Positions 24,683-35,425 of a stretch of 64,000 nucleotides of DNA are shown here, piece after piece. The position numbers and the translations under genes are program-made. The notes under the pieces were generated by a model. The model was not told the DNA's origin. It saw nothing but the letters and a program-made list of their open reading frames with translations, and did no database searches. Within the stretch, counting starts at the first letter, position 1. Every line of letters begins with the position of its first letter. This stretch comes from Papilionanthe hookeriana x Papilionanthe teres (lineage: Eukaryota; Streptophyta; Magnoliopsida; Asparagales; Orchidaceae), in NCBI GenBank assembly GCA_022702705.1, contig CM040431.1:26181623-26245622 (forward strand), written 5' to 3'.

Positions 24683-24759
24683 TAAATTAAATCAAAACCC
24701 TATTTTGTATATTCTATATTTTTCAAAAGTAAAGCATATATTTTCTTTAACGACCGACA
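21794..24759 (+). mobile_element. LTR-like repeat X, right palindrome arm
   Basis: The repeat ends in ...CGACCGACA and is followed after five bases by a gypsy-type primer binding site, so its right end behaves as the 3' border of a 5' LTR. It holds a (CA)n tract where the left arm has (TA)n. The frame at 23028-23327 is the mirror of the one at 17608-17943 and is not assigned. No polypurine tract could be seen at its left edge, where the CorA-like fragment begins. Confidence 0.6.
24651..24680. repeat. (CA)n microsatellite
   Basis: About 15 CA units occur inside the LTR-like repeat. The matching place in the left arm (near 16305-16320) has only a short TA run, so the array arose or was lost after the arms separated. 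Confidence 0.9.
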
Positions 24760-24764
24760 ATTTC

Positions 24765-24780
24765 TGGCGACTCCGCTGGG
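24765..24780 (+). promoter_or_regulatory. Primer binding site of a Ty3/gypsy element
   Basis: TGGCGACTCCGCTGGG starts five bases after the terminal CA of the LTR-like repeat. A TGGCGAC-type site at this place is common in plant gypsy elements. It marks the sequence to its right as the leader of an element read on the + strand. Confidence 0.6.
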
Positions 24781-25654
24781 AAATCAAGAGGTGAATTTTC
24801 GATTTAAGAGTTGCAAGCTTAATTTTCAAGATTTCAAATTTCAAATTTGGATTTGATTTACTTAATTTTTCCTTCGACTTCAATTTCAATTTTGATTTTG
24901 ATTTCAATTTTAATTTCAATCTCAATTTCAATTTTGGTTTATGCAGAGAATGGAGTAGGGCGAAGGCCCACTCGAATGCGTATGCATGATGAGAAGGAAG
25001 TAGGGCTGAGCCTATTCCAAATATGTATGCCGAGGAAGAATATGACAGAGCCTATGTGCTGAGGAAGAATAGGACAGACTATGTGCTGAGAAAAAAAATA
25101 ATAAAACAAAATAGGATAAAACCTATACAGAATGCAGAGTGCTTTAATTTCAATTTCAATTTTGTGCTAAGAGGGTTGAATGTTGAGATTGCTGAGAAAG
25201 GAGTATGACAGAAGCCTATCCCGAATGCAGAATTGTTGAGAAGAGAGTAAGGCGGAAGCCTATCACGAGTGCTGATAATTGCTGAGAAGGAAGTAGGGCG
25301 GAAGCCTATTCCGAGTGCTGAGAATGCTGAGAAGGGAGTAGGGCGGAAGCCTATCCTGAGTGCTGCGATTGTTGAGAAGGGAGTAGGGCGGAAGCCTATC
25401 CTTAATGTTGAGGATTGTTGAGAAGGGAGTAGGGAGGAAGCCTATCCCGAATGCTGAGAATTGCTGAGACGGGAGTAGAGCGGAAGCCTATCCTGAGTGC
25501 TGAGGAATGCTGAGATTTAGTTTATGCAGAGATTGAGAAAAATTTGTTGAGATTTATGAAGAATTTTTACTGAGATTCAGTTTATGCAGAGATTGTAAAA
25601 ATTTTGCTGAAATTTAGCTTATGCTGATACTATGAAGAATTTTACCGAGATTTA
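24781..25654 (+). repeat. Retrotransposon leader with about seven tandem 45-48 base units
   Basis: From about 24940 to 25515 the unit GAAGGGAGTAGGGCGGAAGCC followed by TATCC and GAGTGCTGAGAATTGCTGA recurs with small changes. After 25515 a looser TTTATGCAGAGATTG / TTTTGCTGAGATTTA pattern continues. There is no long open frame. This matches the untranslated leader of a large gypsy element after its primer site. Confidence 0.7.
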
Positions 25655-26451
25655 GGCTCCGTTTGGGACAGCTTATTGGAGCGGCGGTGTTTTTCAGAAA
25701 GGCCGCCTAGACGTTTGTTTCACACTTTTTTAGTGCGTTCCGGAAATCATCTTTTTCTTTTTACATTACAATCCGATCGTGGGTATAAGCCCTCGATCCG
25801 CTTTCGGAGGAAGAAATATACGTGACTGCCCTCGTTGCTATCGGATCGATGCGCTAAGGGAGGAAGGCGAAGCCGCTAACCGATCGACGCCGTATGAAGA
25901 AAAGCCGAAGGCCTTGCTAATCCTCTCTGCTCCTCTCTGCCTTGCAACCATCTTCTCTGCCTTACCCCACGAGATCGCCGAAGTCGTTCGCCTCTCCTAC
26001 GAGATTGCTTCGTCTTGCCGCGCAAACCTCTGTGATTCTACCCTAGCCTTCGTTGACCTCCTCTCAACACCAAGCCACCGAACACTTTCTACGCCCTGAA
26101 GCCTGATCTCCCCCATTTTTCTATTCAAGCCTCATGTTTGGCCTATCCGAGCAATTAGGGCATTTCGCAGTGTTTATATTACTTTATTTTGTTTATTGTA
26201 TTTTATTACTGCTGTACATTGTATAAAAATTACTGCTGTACATTGTTTATTGTATTTTATTACTGCTGTACATTTATTTCACAGGGGCAGATTTGTCATT
26301 TAGCCACAAACAGCTGCAATTCAGCTGTTTTCCAAACGCTCAAATCAAACAGACAGACAGATTATCCGGATAATCTGCTTGTCATCAGATTATTAGGATA
26401 ATCTGCTTATCCTGATAATCTGGATAATCTGCAGCTGCGCCAAACAGACCC
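25655..26451. mobile_element. Non-autonomous PIF/Harbinger element with TTA target duplication
   Basis: The ends are GGCTCCGTTTGG and, reverse complemented, GGGTCTGTTTGG, flanked on both sides by TTA (25652-25654 and 26452-26454), the usual target of this superfamily. The broken surroundings rejoin as GAGATTTA|GCTTATC, and a paralogous unfilled site AAATTTAGCTTATGC lies 35 bases to the left. The right subterminal region repeats GATAATCTG and its complement several times, as expected for transposase binding. Inside, TACTGCTGTACATT repeats three times. The frame 25779-26099 is GC-rich and not like a known protein. The right end closely matches that of H2 at 33192, so H2-type enzymes could have moved it. 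Confidence 0.85.
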
Positions 26452-26454
26452 TTA

Positions 26455-28126
26455 GCTTATCTTTGAGATTGAAAAAGATTTTGCTGAGATTTGGGAATGC
26501 AGAGATTTCTGAATGCAGAGCCTCAAAAATTTTGCTGAGATTTATAGATACAGAGATTGCAAAAACATTTTATAAAGTGCAGTGAATGTTTGTAGAAGTT
26601 CATGAAGTGCTGAATTTTATTGAAATGCTTGTGCACCGATTTATGAAAACTTATGAGGTGCAGAGTTTCTTTTGTTTTGTTTGAATGGTGATTTTCATTT
26701 TGTTTGATGCTGAGTATTATTTTGTTGCATTTATTTTAGGATTTGGACTCAGTTTTAGACAAGTGGAGCACCAATGCTTCTGAGAAGGAGGCTTCGTCTT
26801 TGAAACAACATGATGCACAATGCTTCTTGAGATATCGTCCACTGACTAAAGATAAGTCTTAGAGAATAACCCACTCTTTAAGGTGCTATCAAAATTATAT
26901 TCTTTCTAGCACCTATAAAGATGTGTTATTTCTAAGGAAACCACAGCTGAAGAGGTCGCAACTTCGTAGCTTCGTTTGTAGCAGTTGTTTGCTTTGTCAC
27001 CGATTCTGTAAAGGTTGTTCAAGTTCTCTTTGAGAAGTCGCTCTGACATTCCTCGAATTGACGTTGGAGTTGTATTTGCTGAGTACTGAAAAAATGTGAC
27101 TTAAGGTTCAAATTTCTATTAATTGCTAATATCATCGTCATTTCTTTAATTCTTTCTTCCTGAGCCTAAACAGATTTCAAAATTTATTTTCATGTGATTA
27201 AAATATTTTTCATTGTCCAAAGATATTTCTGAGTCAATTAATAGTCGACAAAAAGACCCAAGATCATTGAACTTTTTCTTGAATATAATATCAGAAGAAT
27301 TTTTTAAAGAGATTTTTCAAGTTTTATTAATCAGGAGAGAATTCAGACACCAATTTTTAATTTTGTGCTTACCTCAAGCTTCTTTTCAATGAGATTTATT
27401 TATTTATTTATTGAGAATCGCTATATCTGGTAGAGCGTAATTTAATGATTTTGAATGTCTAAATTGAGACCAATTTTTGATTTTATGTCCACCTCGAGCT
27501 TCTTCTCAATGAGATTTTTCTCCTTTTTTATTCTCTTTTATTCTTTTTTTTCTGAGAATTACTATATATGATAGGGCATAGTTTAAAAATTTTGAATGTC
27601 TAAACTCCTCTAATTAACAATTCTAAGGTGTCTCTTATTGCATATTTTGAGATATTACAATTCGTTCAAAAGTCAGGACTCAGTCACATGACAGGAAATT
27701 AAGAGGCTCGTGATATCTCGAGTCAATTAGTCGTATTTCCACCACACTGTGTCATTTCAGCATTTACTTAGGACCCAGTCCAAACTCCTTAAAGTAAACG
27801 ACTCAGTTATTAAGGCATTAATTCCATTATTTCCCGAAGACATAGTCTTATCAAAATATCCATTTTTTTTGGGTGATGAGCTTTCTAAATGTTAAGCAAT
27901 TCTAGACAACTCTTTCTTTTCTTTCATTCATTGCGGAGGGAGGGACGAGACATACTAACCTTAATCCTGCTAATGTCCTATTTACACTGATTATAGAGTA
28001 CTCAGAAAAAAAAATTCTACTATCTCCCAATAAAGAGAAGCTCTTGAATTCTACTTTCTAGCCTGTACCGAAACTTCTTAGATCTGGTTCGCTCTTTTCC
28101 TTTGAAGCATTCACATGAATTATACT
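26455..28126. other. Continuation of the gypsy leader, no open frame
   Basis: The TTTTGCTGAGATTT-type words go on to about 26540. Beyond this I see AT-rich sequence with a loosely duplicated pair near 27340-27420 and 27465-27560 (ATTTTTAATTTTGTGCTTACCTC-like, then TCTTCTCAATGAGATTT). No gene is visible. Confidence 0.5.
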
Positions 28127-28525
28127 TCATTCGACATCAACTGCGTAGGAGTTAATTAGGACAATAGGATCAACCATAATCATATCGATGGAACCTCTTT
28201 TAGGTTCTGTCAAATATTCTTCCGGGATAATTACGTTCCCATTTTTGAAGTTCTTCTCGAGCCACTCTTTGAAATTGATACAGCCTTCAATGGTGTGCCA
28301 AATCGTTCTGTGATATGGGCAATAGTTGGGATGGTTCTTTTTGTTAATTTTTATTGGTTTCTTTGCCTCGGGCAATCTGAACTCGGGCTTCTTAATCAAA
28401 CTCTGAAACATCTTTGCTACTGCCTCCTCTTTGAAGGGATATACTTTGTTTAACAGTTCGAGCATAGAGCGACCCTGCCTTCCATCCCTCCGGTGTGGCT
28501 TCACGATCGTCCGACGCCTTGACAA
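28127..28525 (-). pseudogene. Ty3/gypsy gag fragment (zinc-knuckle region)
   Basis: The - strand frame of 132 codons has RSMLELLNKVYPF, a linker MFQSLIKKPEFRLPE and YCPYHRTIWHTIEGCINFKE, followed by EEYLTEPKRGS. This is the region around the C-x2-H...H-x4-C knuckle of gag proteins from the plant Tat/Athila side of Ty3/gypsy. The family usually has GHxxExC after the YCxYHR start; here GH is changed to WH. No protease, reverse transcriptase or integrase follows. It points against the leader at 24765, so it is inverted or from another insertion. Retroelement remnant, not functional. Confidence 0.7.
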
Positions 28526-28998
28526 CGGCCGGATTTAACTCTTAAAGGTGTATCAAGAGATTGATATGAGAATAAGGTAAAGTGTTAAGTAATCATAAGT
28601 TCTGTTGAGGGAAAGTGAAAACCGTGCCTCAGGAGACCTATCCTAGGTTTCTAAGGAAGAATGAATAGACCTCAACAAAAGTGATGTCAACTTTCTGTAG
28701 CTATGTGATTGTCGCGAAGTAAGAAGAGAACATGATAGTCCACAGAAGTAGTGCAATCCTTTGGGAACATCGATAGACCTCGAATTCATCTTTTCTGAAG
28801 GTTTAACAAAATGAAACACAAATCCAGATACTATATTAGCTAAATAAAATAAATAAAATAAACAATGCAAGACTTATTAAACTCTGAGGTCTCGGAGAAT
28901 ATATCATAAACCAATGAATTTGTCACTTCCAAAAGACAACAAAGATTAAAAAAAGTGTTTTTAGTTGCCTTCAAAACACGTAATGCCGAGTTCGTATG
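28526..28998. other. Sequence between the gag fragment and H2
   Basis: The frame at 28643-28870 on the - strand is short and not protein-like. I see no known repeat end in this stretch. Confidence 0.4.
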
Positions 28999-29439
28999 TG
29001 TCATGCATGCATATTACCAAATAAAAAGACCACTTAGAAGAGCCTAAAAAAACTACGACACTGAAAAAATGAGAGGAACTTGGTTGCTTTCACTAGGATT
29101 TCACTTGTGACAAGAACCAACAACGACAAATAGACTATCCAGAAGAACCTTTAAGGTCTAATATCTCATCACTGATCTTCAAAAAATCAAAATAAACATG
29201 CAATAAATATTTATATATCATATTATATCAATGGTTGCCTCTTCGACCATCCAGGTGGGGAATAATACATACAAATGAGTGAGAAATAAAATTGAGATTC
29301 AAAATTTAAATGATTTGACAGAACATCGATATAACAAACAATAAAAGTTGTCACTATTCATCGTAAATAAAATAACAATTAGAAAAAAAAAACTATAATT
29401 GGTCCATTCAGCAGCCAACGATGTCATCTTTAATCCGCT

Positions 29440-30690
29440 CGCTCAATTAAATCATTTCCCCAGCACCTTCGCCATCCTGGGTGCAACCCTCAGGTGATTC
29501 AACTTCTGCCTATGATAAAGAATGTCATATTCGATATTCAAATGTTTTAGACGAGACATGTAAATGATCATCATCGACTCTGTTGAAGTCAATGTTATTG
29601 CACAAAGGATGTCGTCAAATATGGTTGTGGAGAGCTTTGTAGCCACCACAATCTGCACCTGCTTCTGAAATGGATATCTCAACATATCACGTACTATAAC
29701 CAATTTTTCTTTCACACTAATTGTTCTTTCAATGCATTGCATAAGAATGAGTGTTTCTTATTAAACATTTCTTTCTTGCCCCGAGCAACATTACTGGATT
29801 TTTCAAAGTGGGGAATGTGATATTTGGTATCAAAAATGACTTCAGATACCCTCTTTGTAAGAGATATCTAGTATTGACCAATAATATTTATTTGTCACAA
29901 ATACAATAATTAGTAATACACGGTAAAAAATTTCTAAATAAGATCAATACTTGAGCAAACCTGGGGGTGGGTGAGGGAGGTTATGCTTTCGAGTTCTTGT
30001 AGCAAATATGAATATACGACTGTATCTGCATTACCTTCCCAACCAGTCATAACAAAAGTAAATCACATGTTGAAATCACATACATCCATTGCATTTTGTA
30101 TGGTAATCCACATCACCCAATGAATGAAATTTTTTCATTATGCGATACACGTGCATCCGCATATGTTCCATCGATCACTTCAATACAATTTTAACAAATT
30201 AAAGAAGGTTGTGTAAATTACACCACTCATTTTGACTTCTAAATATATGAGTAAAAAAATTACCTTAAAATATGACACACCGCAAGTTCATTTGCAATCT
30301 TTTTTGGAGTTCTCTCAAATGTTGGATCCTCTGACTTGAAAATTTTTGGTGATAAACTAACAAGTGCATTTAACCCAACTGAGAAGTATCTATTGATTGT
30401 CTCGGATGAATGTTGGAATCACTTCATCACTCCTCTCATTGATTCATTATGTGACAAAATGCAGATGATTATTGCAAACACCTCTAGAAGTCTTCCTGAA
30501 GGAGCTATGAGTTCCATGATTCTTGTGTAATTCATTTAGAAGATCTATAAATACAGTCAGTGTCATATGAAACATGTTGTTGAATCTTGGAGGATGCCTT
30601 CAAGTAGCTACCCAACCCATTTATCACCAATGTAAGATGATGCCATGCAGGGAGGCCGATCTACATATGAGTTGTATTACTCGTACAACA
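29440..30690 (-). pseudogene. PIF/Harbinger DDE transposase remnant (H2)
   Basis: The - strand shows the same blocks as H1 in scattered frames: the RYPFQKQVQIVVAT segment at 29452-29742, which belongs just before the ALHNYI end of the catalytic domain, and upstream (30300-30560) the N-terminal LVSLSPKIF-like and NESMRGVM-like segments. Frameshifts separate all parts. It is dead. Confidence 0.65.
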
Positions 30691-31179
30691 AACATACCGC
30701 TGTCATAATTCTTCTTCTGCGTCTCTTTTTCTGAATATATGTTAAACAATTGTTATGTTTAGGTAAGACGTGAGAATCACCTAGTGAGGTATGATGACAA
30801 CATTCTATAGCCGAGCAACATCATAAATGAACTTTAAATAACTAATTACAATGTGTGCGATGAAAAAACAAACATCCAAAGTAGCATTAGCACTCTTTGA
30901 AGGAAAAAGAAAAAAAAACATCTAAAGTAGAAGCCGATAAACATGCTAGAAAATAAATACAAAAAGTTCAATGATAAATAAATAAAGTCAAGTGTTCTAT
31001 AGTCCTAAAAATAATGTAAATCATGAAGAACTCTCTACAGGTTTGGTCCTCTAGCAACTTCATAGATAGCAAATATGACAAAATGCCCTCATAAATTTCT
31101 GGTGTTGCCTTCAAAACTCAGATAACTTGTTGGATGGAGGTCGTTTGTGATGTCACATGGTCATTAGTGTATGAAGCCA

Positions 31180-31480
31180 CTAGTTGTGATATTTACCTTC
31201 TAATGAAAGCAACTCATTCTTTTTTTTTTCTTTTTCTCCACCCTTGGACACTGTCCTGCTAGTGGACTCTACTTCTTTTTGGTTCGTGCTAGGGTCTTCA
31301 TTGGAGTCAATTGTTTGTTCGACATCCAAGTTCTCAGATATGCTTGCGAACCCTCGCTCACTAGGGGTCCAAGCACTATTCCCCGTTGCCACAACTCCAC
31401 CAAACATACTGTCCAACTTCTCTTCCAGCTCAGGGTCAATACCACTGAGTTTGAATTTTTTGGCGGGTTTCACTACGTGA
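31180..31480 (-). pseudogene. Harbinger Myb/SANT-like accessory protein, partial open frame (H2)
   Basis: A frame of nearly 100 codons reads KFKLSGIDPELEEKLDSMFG, GVVATGNSAWTPSERG, then an acidic serine-rich stretch (SNEDPSTNQKEVESTSR), then a lysine-rich EKEKKK segment. The G-N-x-A-W-x-P-S motif is typical of the middle of this protein in plant Harbinger elements, after the trihelix DNA-binding part. The frame continues into the C-terminal leucine-rich part only after a shift. Confidence 0.65.
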
Positions 31481-33422
31481 AATATAAAGGGATATGGATA
31501 TGTTCGTATAATTCAGGAAAAGAATCATAATATGTTGGTTTGATCTATTCACACTTCCAATCTCTCAGCCCACTATTTCTCCGAAGCATCAATAGGCCGT
31601 TTGATTGGATCCCAACCCAAGCCCGTGGATTCTCATTTCAATTTCTTTTAAAATTTTTCAGTTTTTTTTTTCATTTGATCCCACTTGTTTTTCAATTGCA
31701 TCATATCATATTTTTTCCTGTAACTTCCTTCAACATTTTCATAATATTTGCCACCCTTTATTATTAAAATAAGTTGTGGGTCAAGAATATAAATGCAAAT
31801 AGGTGCCAAGAATATAAACACATGAGTAATGGGTGTTATATTTATAAATTTATCTGAACTTTACATAATAATCCCGAGATATCTGGTAAATATCCCGAAA
31901 TTTCTTTTTATTTGTGATATAGGCATTAGTCTTCCCCCAAAAAATCTAATTATCTAAAACCTTTTTTTTTCTCAAAACTTCTTTTAGAAAAATTTCATCC
32001 AAGTATCATCCATCAACCCCACATAATTGAATCATCCATCAAGGTCCATTTAAATACACAATACACAATACACAATTATATTGAATTTACATATCTTACA
32101 CAATAACTTTAATATTCATGCACACAACACTCAAGTCCGCAAAAGCAAATTGAGTTGACCACCATTACAACATAAGAAACATAGATAAATCATGTGAAGC
32201 AGTCAAATACGCACGAGTATGACTATCATCATCCCTCAAACGATAAAATATTGATTCAACTGTCATGAATGTAAACACATAAGAATTGTGTGTTGGATTT
32301 GTAAATTGTAAATTCCCAACAGAAAGGAGCACTTGAAGCCATCAAAATGAAAACAAAAGTATAAAGTCGCAACAGAAAAAAAGAGAACCAACAACATTGC
32401 TGGTAAAACCAGCTTGATTTCCTATCCAATTTCATAATGTACACAACATACTTGTTGTTAACAAATGCTCAAGCCTCTAATATCCTTTTTCTCAATATTT
32501 TCACTCAAAAATAAAAAAATTATGATGAAATCCCAATCCATGTTAATCAAATAAACAACCGAAAAGCCTTGTTCATATATTGTTCCAACCATTTCTCAAA
32601 TTCACATTCACATATCACAAATTAACGTAGGAAGAAGGAAGCAAAAATGCCAAAACCAAGACTTGTTTGATAGGTATGTAATCATTCCCAAAAAGCAAAA
32701 CCAATGTAGGAATCAGGGAAATATATGCATCAACCAAAGACCACAAACCTATCAAACAAATCACAAAGCATACGGTATTTTATATGTAAAAATGGGGTTG
32801 CAGCCACCTAGAAAAGAGAAAAAAATATAAGTCTCCAGTGCTTTGTATGTAAAAATCCCTAAAAAATCTCTTTGTGCCAACTATAATACTCATAGAGCAA
32901 ATTCGTGAAGAAGAGATGAGGAGGAGAGGATGCCGGAGGAAGAAGGAAGCAAACACCGACGAAAAACCCTATTCAAATGTCTCGGCAAGCGAAGAGAAGA
33001 TGTGGAGAAAAATCCCTAGGTCGATCGCTTACGGGACGAGGGCGAGCAGGAGCAAGGACATGAAATGAAAAATACCATATAACACGGAATAATCCTATTC
33101 CAGATAATAATGTGGCTTGGCGGGCGCGCTGCACCAAATAAATGATGAAATTCGCGGTAGCGGGCCGCGCCACAACTGCACCAAACAGACCCTTAGTCTC
33201 AACTATATGAGCTCTTTTTTCAAGCAATGGAAGGTACATGCCAAGCAAGCCATACAAAATAATCAGACTAATCTAACATCTAAGAAAACAATGGAATCAA
33301 TTTTAAACTTCTGGCCTGAGAACTTTTGGTAAGCGTAGATGCCCAAACCTTAGAAAAATAAAATCGTATAAAAATAATATTTAAGAAATCACCATAAATA
33401 ACATAGCATCGGCTGGAATTTA

Positions 33423-33698
33423 AGGTCTTTTTGGGGCAGTTTATTTGGTGCGGTAGCATTTTGAAAACGCACCTGGCCTGTTTAGGTAAACTGCGTTTTG
33501 ACAGCTTATGCGTTTCCAAAACGCTGAAAACATTACACCGCACCTACCTAGGTGCGGTGGGAGCTTTCTGGCTACGGTTTGACTTTTCTAAAAAAATAAA
33601 AAATTGTAATAGCCACCGCACCTAGCTTATCAGTAGATTATTTTTAATCAGCTTATCAACATATTATTCACTAAGCTGCAGTTGCCCCAAACAAATCC
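33423..33698. mobile_element. 276-bp Harbinger-type MITE
   Basis: The ends are AGGTCTTTTTGGGGCAG and, reverse complemented, GGATTTGTTTGGGGCAACTG, flanked by TTA (33420-33422 and 33699-33701). No coding capacity. It lies 230 bases from the right end of H2 and shares the TTTGGGGCA core of its ends. Confidence 0.75.
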
Positions 33699-33701
33699 TT
33701 A

Positions 33702-34421
33702 GAAGCTCAAATAATGTTCTAATATTTGCTCAAAAATGGCCTTGTGGTCTATAGGACTTGTGCACGGATACACTACCCACTAAGGGGATTATTTGGTTCA
33801 CGTACATCTTGATAATTTTTATATTTTATTTTATTCACATCAAAATTGGCCTCAAATCTGCTGGATAAGTCATATGGAAAAGAATAATGATTAAAAAATG
33901 ACAATTATAATTTGCAATTTTAGAAAAACACTTATTATCCAAGCACAATAATAGATAACAAAACATATTACATTTAATAGATAACATGACCAAAAACTTT
34001 AATCAGAGTGATAATTTTAATTGAAATTAGTCAAAAACAAGTTTAAAAAGTTGAAAATTTAAGTTCTATCATTAGTACATTTCAAGAAATTGAAATACAT
34101 TAAAAATTAGAGTGCTCAGATGTCACGGCTTAGCCTAGAATTTGAATTAACTAATACAGGAATAGATGATCAGATAGTGGAATTATGTTTTCTATATTTC
34201 TAATTCTATCATTAAAATTTAATAGTCAGATATTTATTAAAAAAAATCACTCACCTTGACTTGTAATTTAATTTGCTTTCTTTAGTAGCTCATTCAATGA
34301 ATATTTAAATATTAAATTGTTAATGATAGAATTTGAAATATTGAAAACTTAATTTCATCATCCAACCATTTGTTCTCATTTTGATTAATTTCAAACCTCA
34401 AGCTGAGTCGTGACACTTTAT
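33702..34421. other. AT-rich sequence, no gene seen
   Basis: No exon, repeat end or RNA gene could be supported. Homopolymer-rich and otherwise plain. Confidence 0.45.
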
Positions 34422-34982
34422 TAGGGCCGTAAAAAAGCTCATTGTTCGTGAACAACTTGTGTTCTAGTTGTTAAATAGCTCATGTTCGGCTCATTTATTA
34501 TGTAAACAAGCAGAACACAAATAAATTTTTTAAGTTCGAATTATAAACGGGCCGAAAATGAACAATTCTTTGTTCGCTCATGTTCGGCTCGTTTTAGTTC
34601 GAAATACAAAAATCATATAATTATTTATATAATAATATATCATATATGTTATTTATATAATCATATATCATATATGTTATTTATATAATCATATATTATA
34701 TATATTTATATCTAAGCTTAAATCATAACAGCTCATATAGAAATGTGGTTATTTGTCTTCTTTTGCATAGATTTAGACCAGCGTCTAATCCAACACTCCA
34801 CATATTTTTTTTTTCCAATTAAATTTAACGAGTCGATTTCGAGCCAAATACGAATAAAAATATTTAAATTGAGCCGAACATGAACACACTGTCACGAGCC
34901 AATTTCGAACTCCAACAATTTCGAACAAGCCGAACACGAGCCAAGCCTGAGCACGCTCAAGTTTGGCTTGTTTACATCCCTG
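34422..34982. mobile_element. hAT-like non-autonomous element, 561 bp
   Basis: The ends read TAGGGCCGTAAAAAAGCTC and, reverse complemented, CAGGGATGTAAACAAGC. They are flanked by CACTTTAT (34414-34421) and CACTCCAT (34983-34990), which agree at six of eight positions, a plausible decayed 8-base target duplication. Subterminal GTTCGTGAAC, ATGTTCGGCTC and CGAGCCAA words recur near both ends. The centre holds an ATATAATCATATAT tract. No transposase is present. Confidence 0.65.
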
Positions 34983-35026
34983 CACTCCATATCACGAGTT
35001 AGCAAATATCCCATTCAACATTTTCC

Positions 35027-35310
35027 TTGATAATAATCCTTGCAATGCTTCCACAGCTGCTACATAACAATGAAATGGTTGGATACATAAACATTATACA
35101 TAGCTATTTTCAATACTACAGAATGAATGATCTTAAAATACAATTAAATTGCAGCAGAGAAGATTTTAACATTTTCTTTAATTCTAGAAAGCATCTGTTT
35201 TGTGCCAAAAATAGAGTCAGAAAACTTCAGAGAACTCTCTGAGCAAGGAGTCATGAATAAACCCTGCTTAATAGCAATGAAACTAGAACTGTTGTTCATA
35301 ATATGAGATC
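35027..35310 (-). pseudogene. Duplicated 3' end of the LIP2p pseudogene
   Basis: GAACTCTCTGAGCAAGGAGT at 35229 recurs at 35491, with matching flanks on both sides (TGATCTYAAAA...CAATTAAATT, TTTTATTCT or TTTAATTCT, TGTTTTGTGCC). On the - strand the piece reads HDSLLREFSEVF and then a stop. It is therefore a diverged tandem copy of the last-exon end plus the downstream flank of the neighbouring octanoyltransferase pseudogene. Confidence 0.7.
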
Positions 35311-35425
35311 AGCATGTATACCAAAATTTGTTGCACAAAGAATGCATAGCTATCCTCAGTGCCACAATAAATGATCTCAAAACCCAAAAAATTAAATTGG
35401 ACCATGGTAAGGTAGCAGATATCTT

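Larger units (their letters stand above)
16224..24759. repeat. Large palindrome: two LTR-like arms around a central kilobase
   Basis: The left arm (16224 to about 19970) is the reverse complement of the right arm (about 20970 to 24759). The central 1 kb is not repeated. Both outer ends are TGTCGG...: the left reads TGTCGGCCGTTAAAG, and the reverse complement of the right reads TGTCGGTCGTTAAAG. Shared landmarks run through the arms in mirror order, for example the GACCGACAAGTT block, an open frame at 17608-17943 (-) against 23028-23327 (+), and the CorA-like fragment nearest the centre. By eye the arms differ by something like one base in eight to ten, so the duplication is not recent. The outer 2.9 kb of each arm also occurs, more diverged, at about 50265-52690. 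Confidence 0.9.
28999..33192 (-). mobile_element. PIF/Harbinger DNA transposon copy H2
   Basis: It is homologous to H1 up to about 32440. It then continues through a GC-rich leader (32870-33190) and ends, reverse complemented, in GGGTCTGTTTGGTGCAG, followed by TTA at 33193-33195. That end fits the terminal repeat of the element at 25655. The left border is where homology with H1 starts (TGTCATGCA). No terminal inverted repeat is visible there, so the left end may be lost. Its transposase and Myb/SANT-like genes are on the - strand and broken, except for one clean stretch of the accessory gene. Confidence 0.7.
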
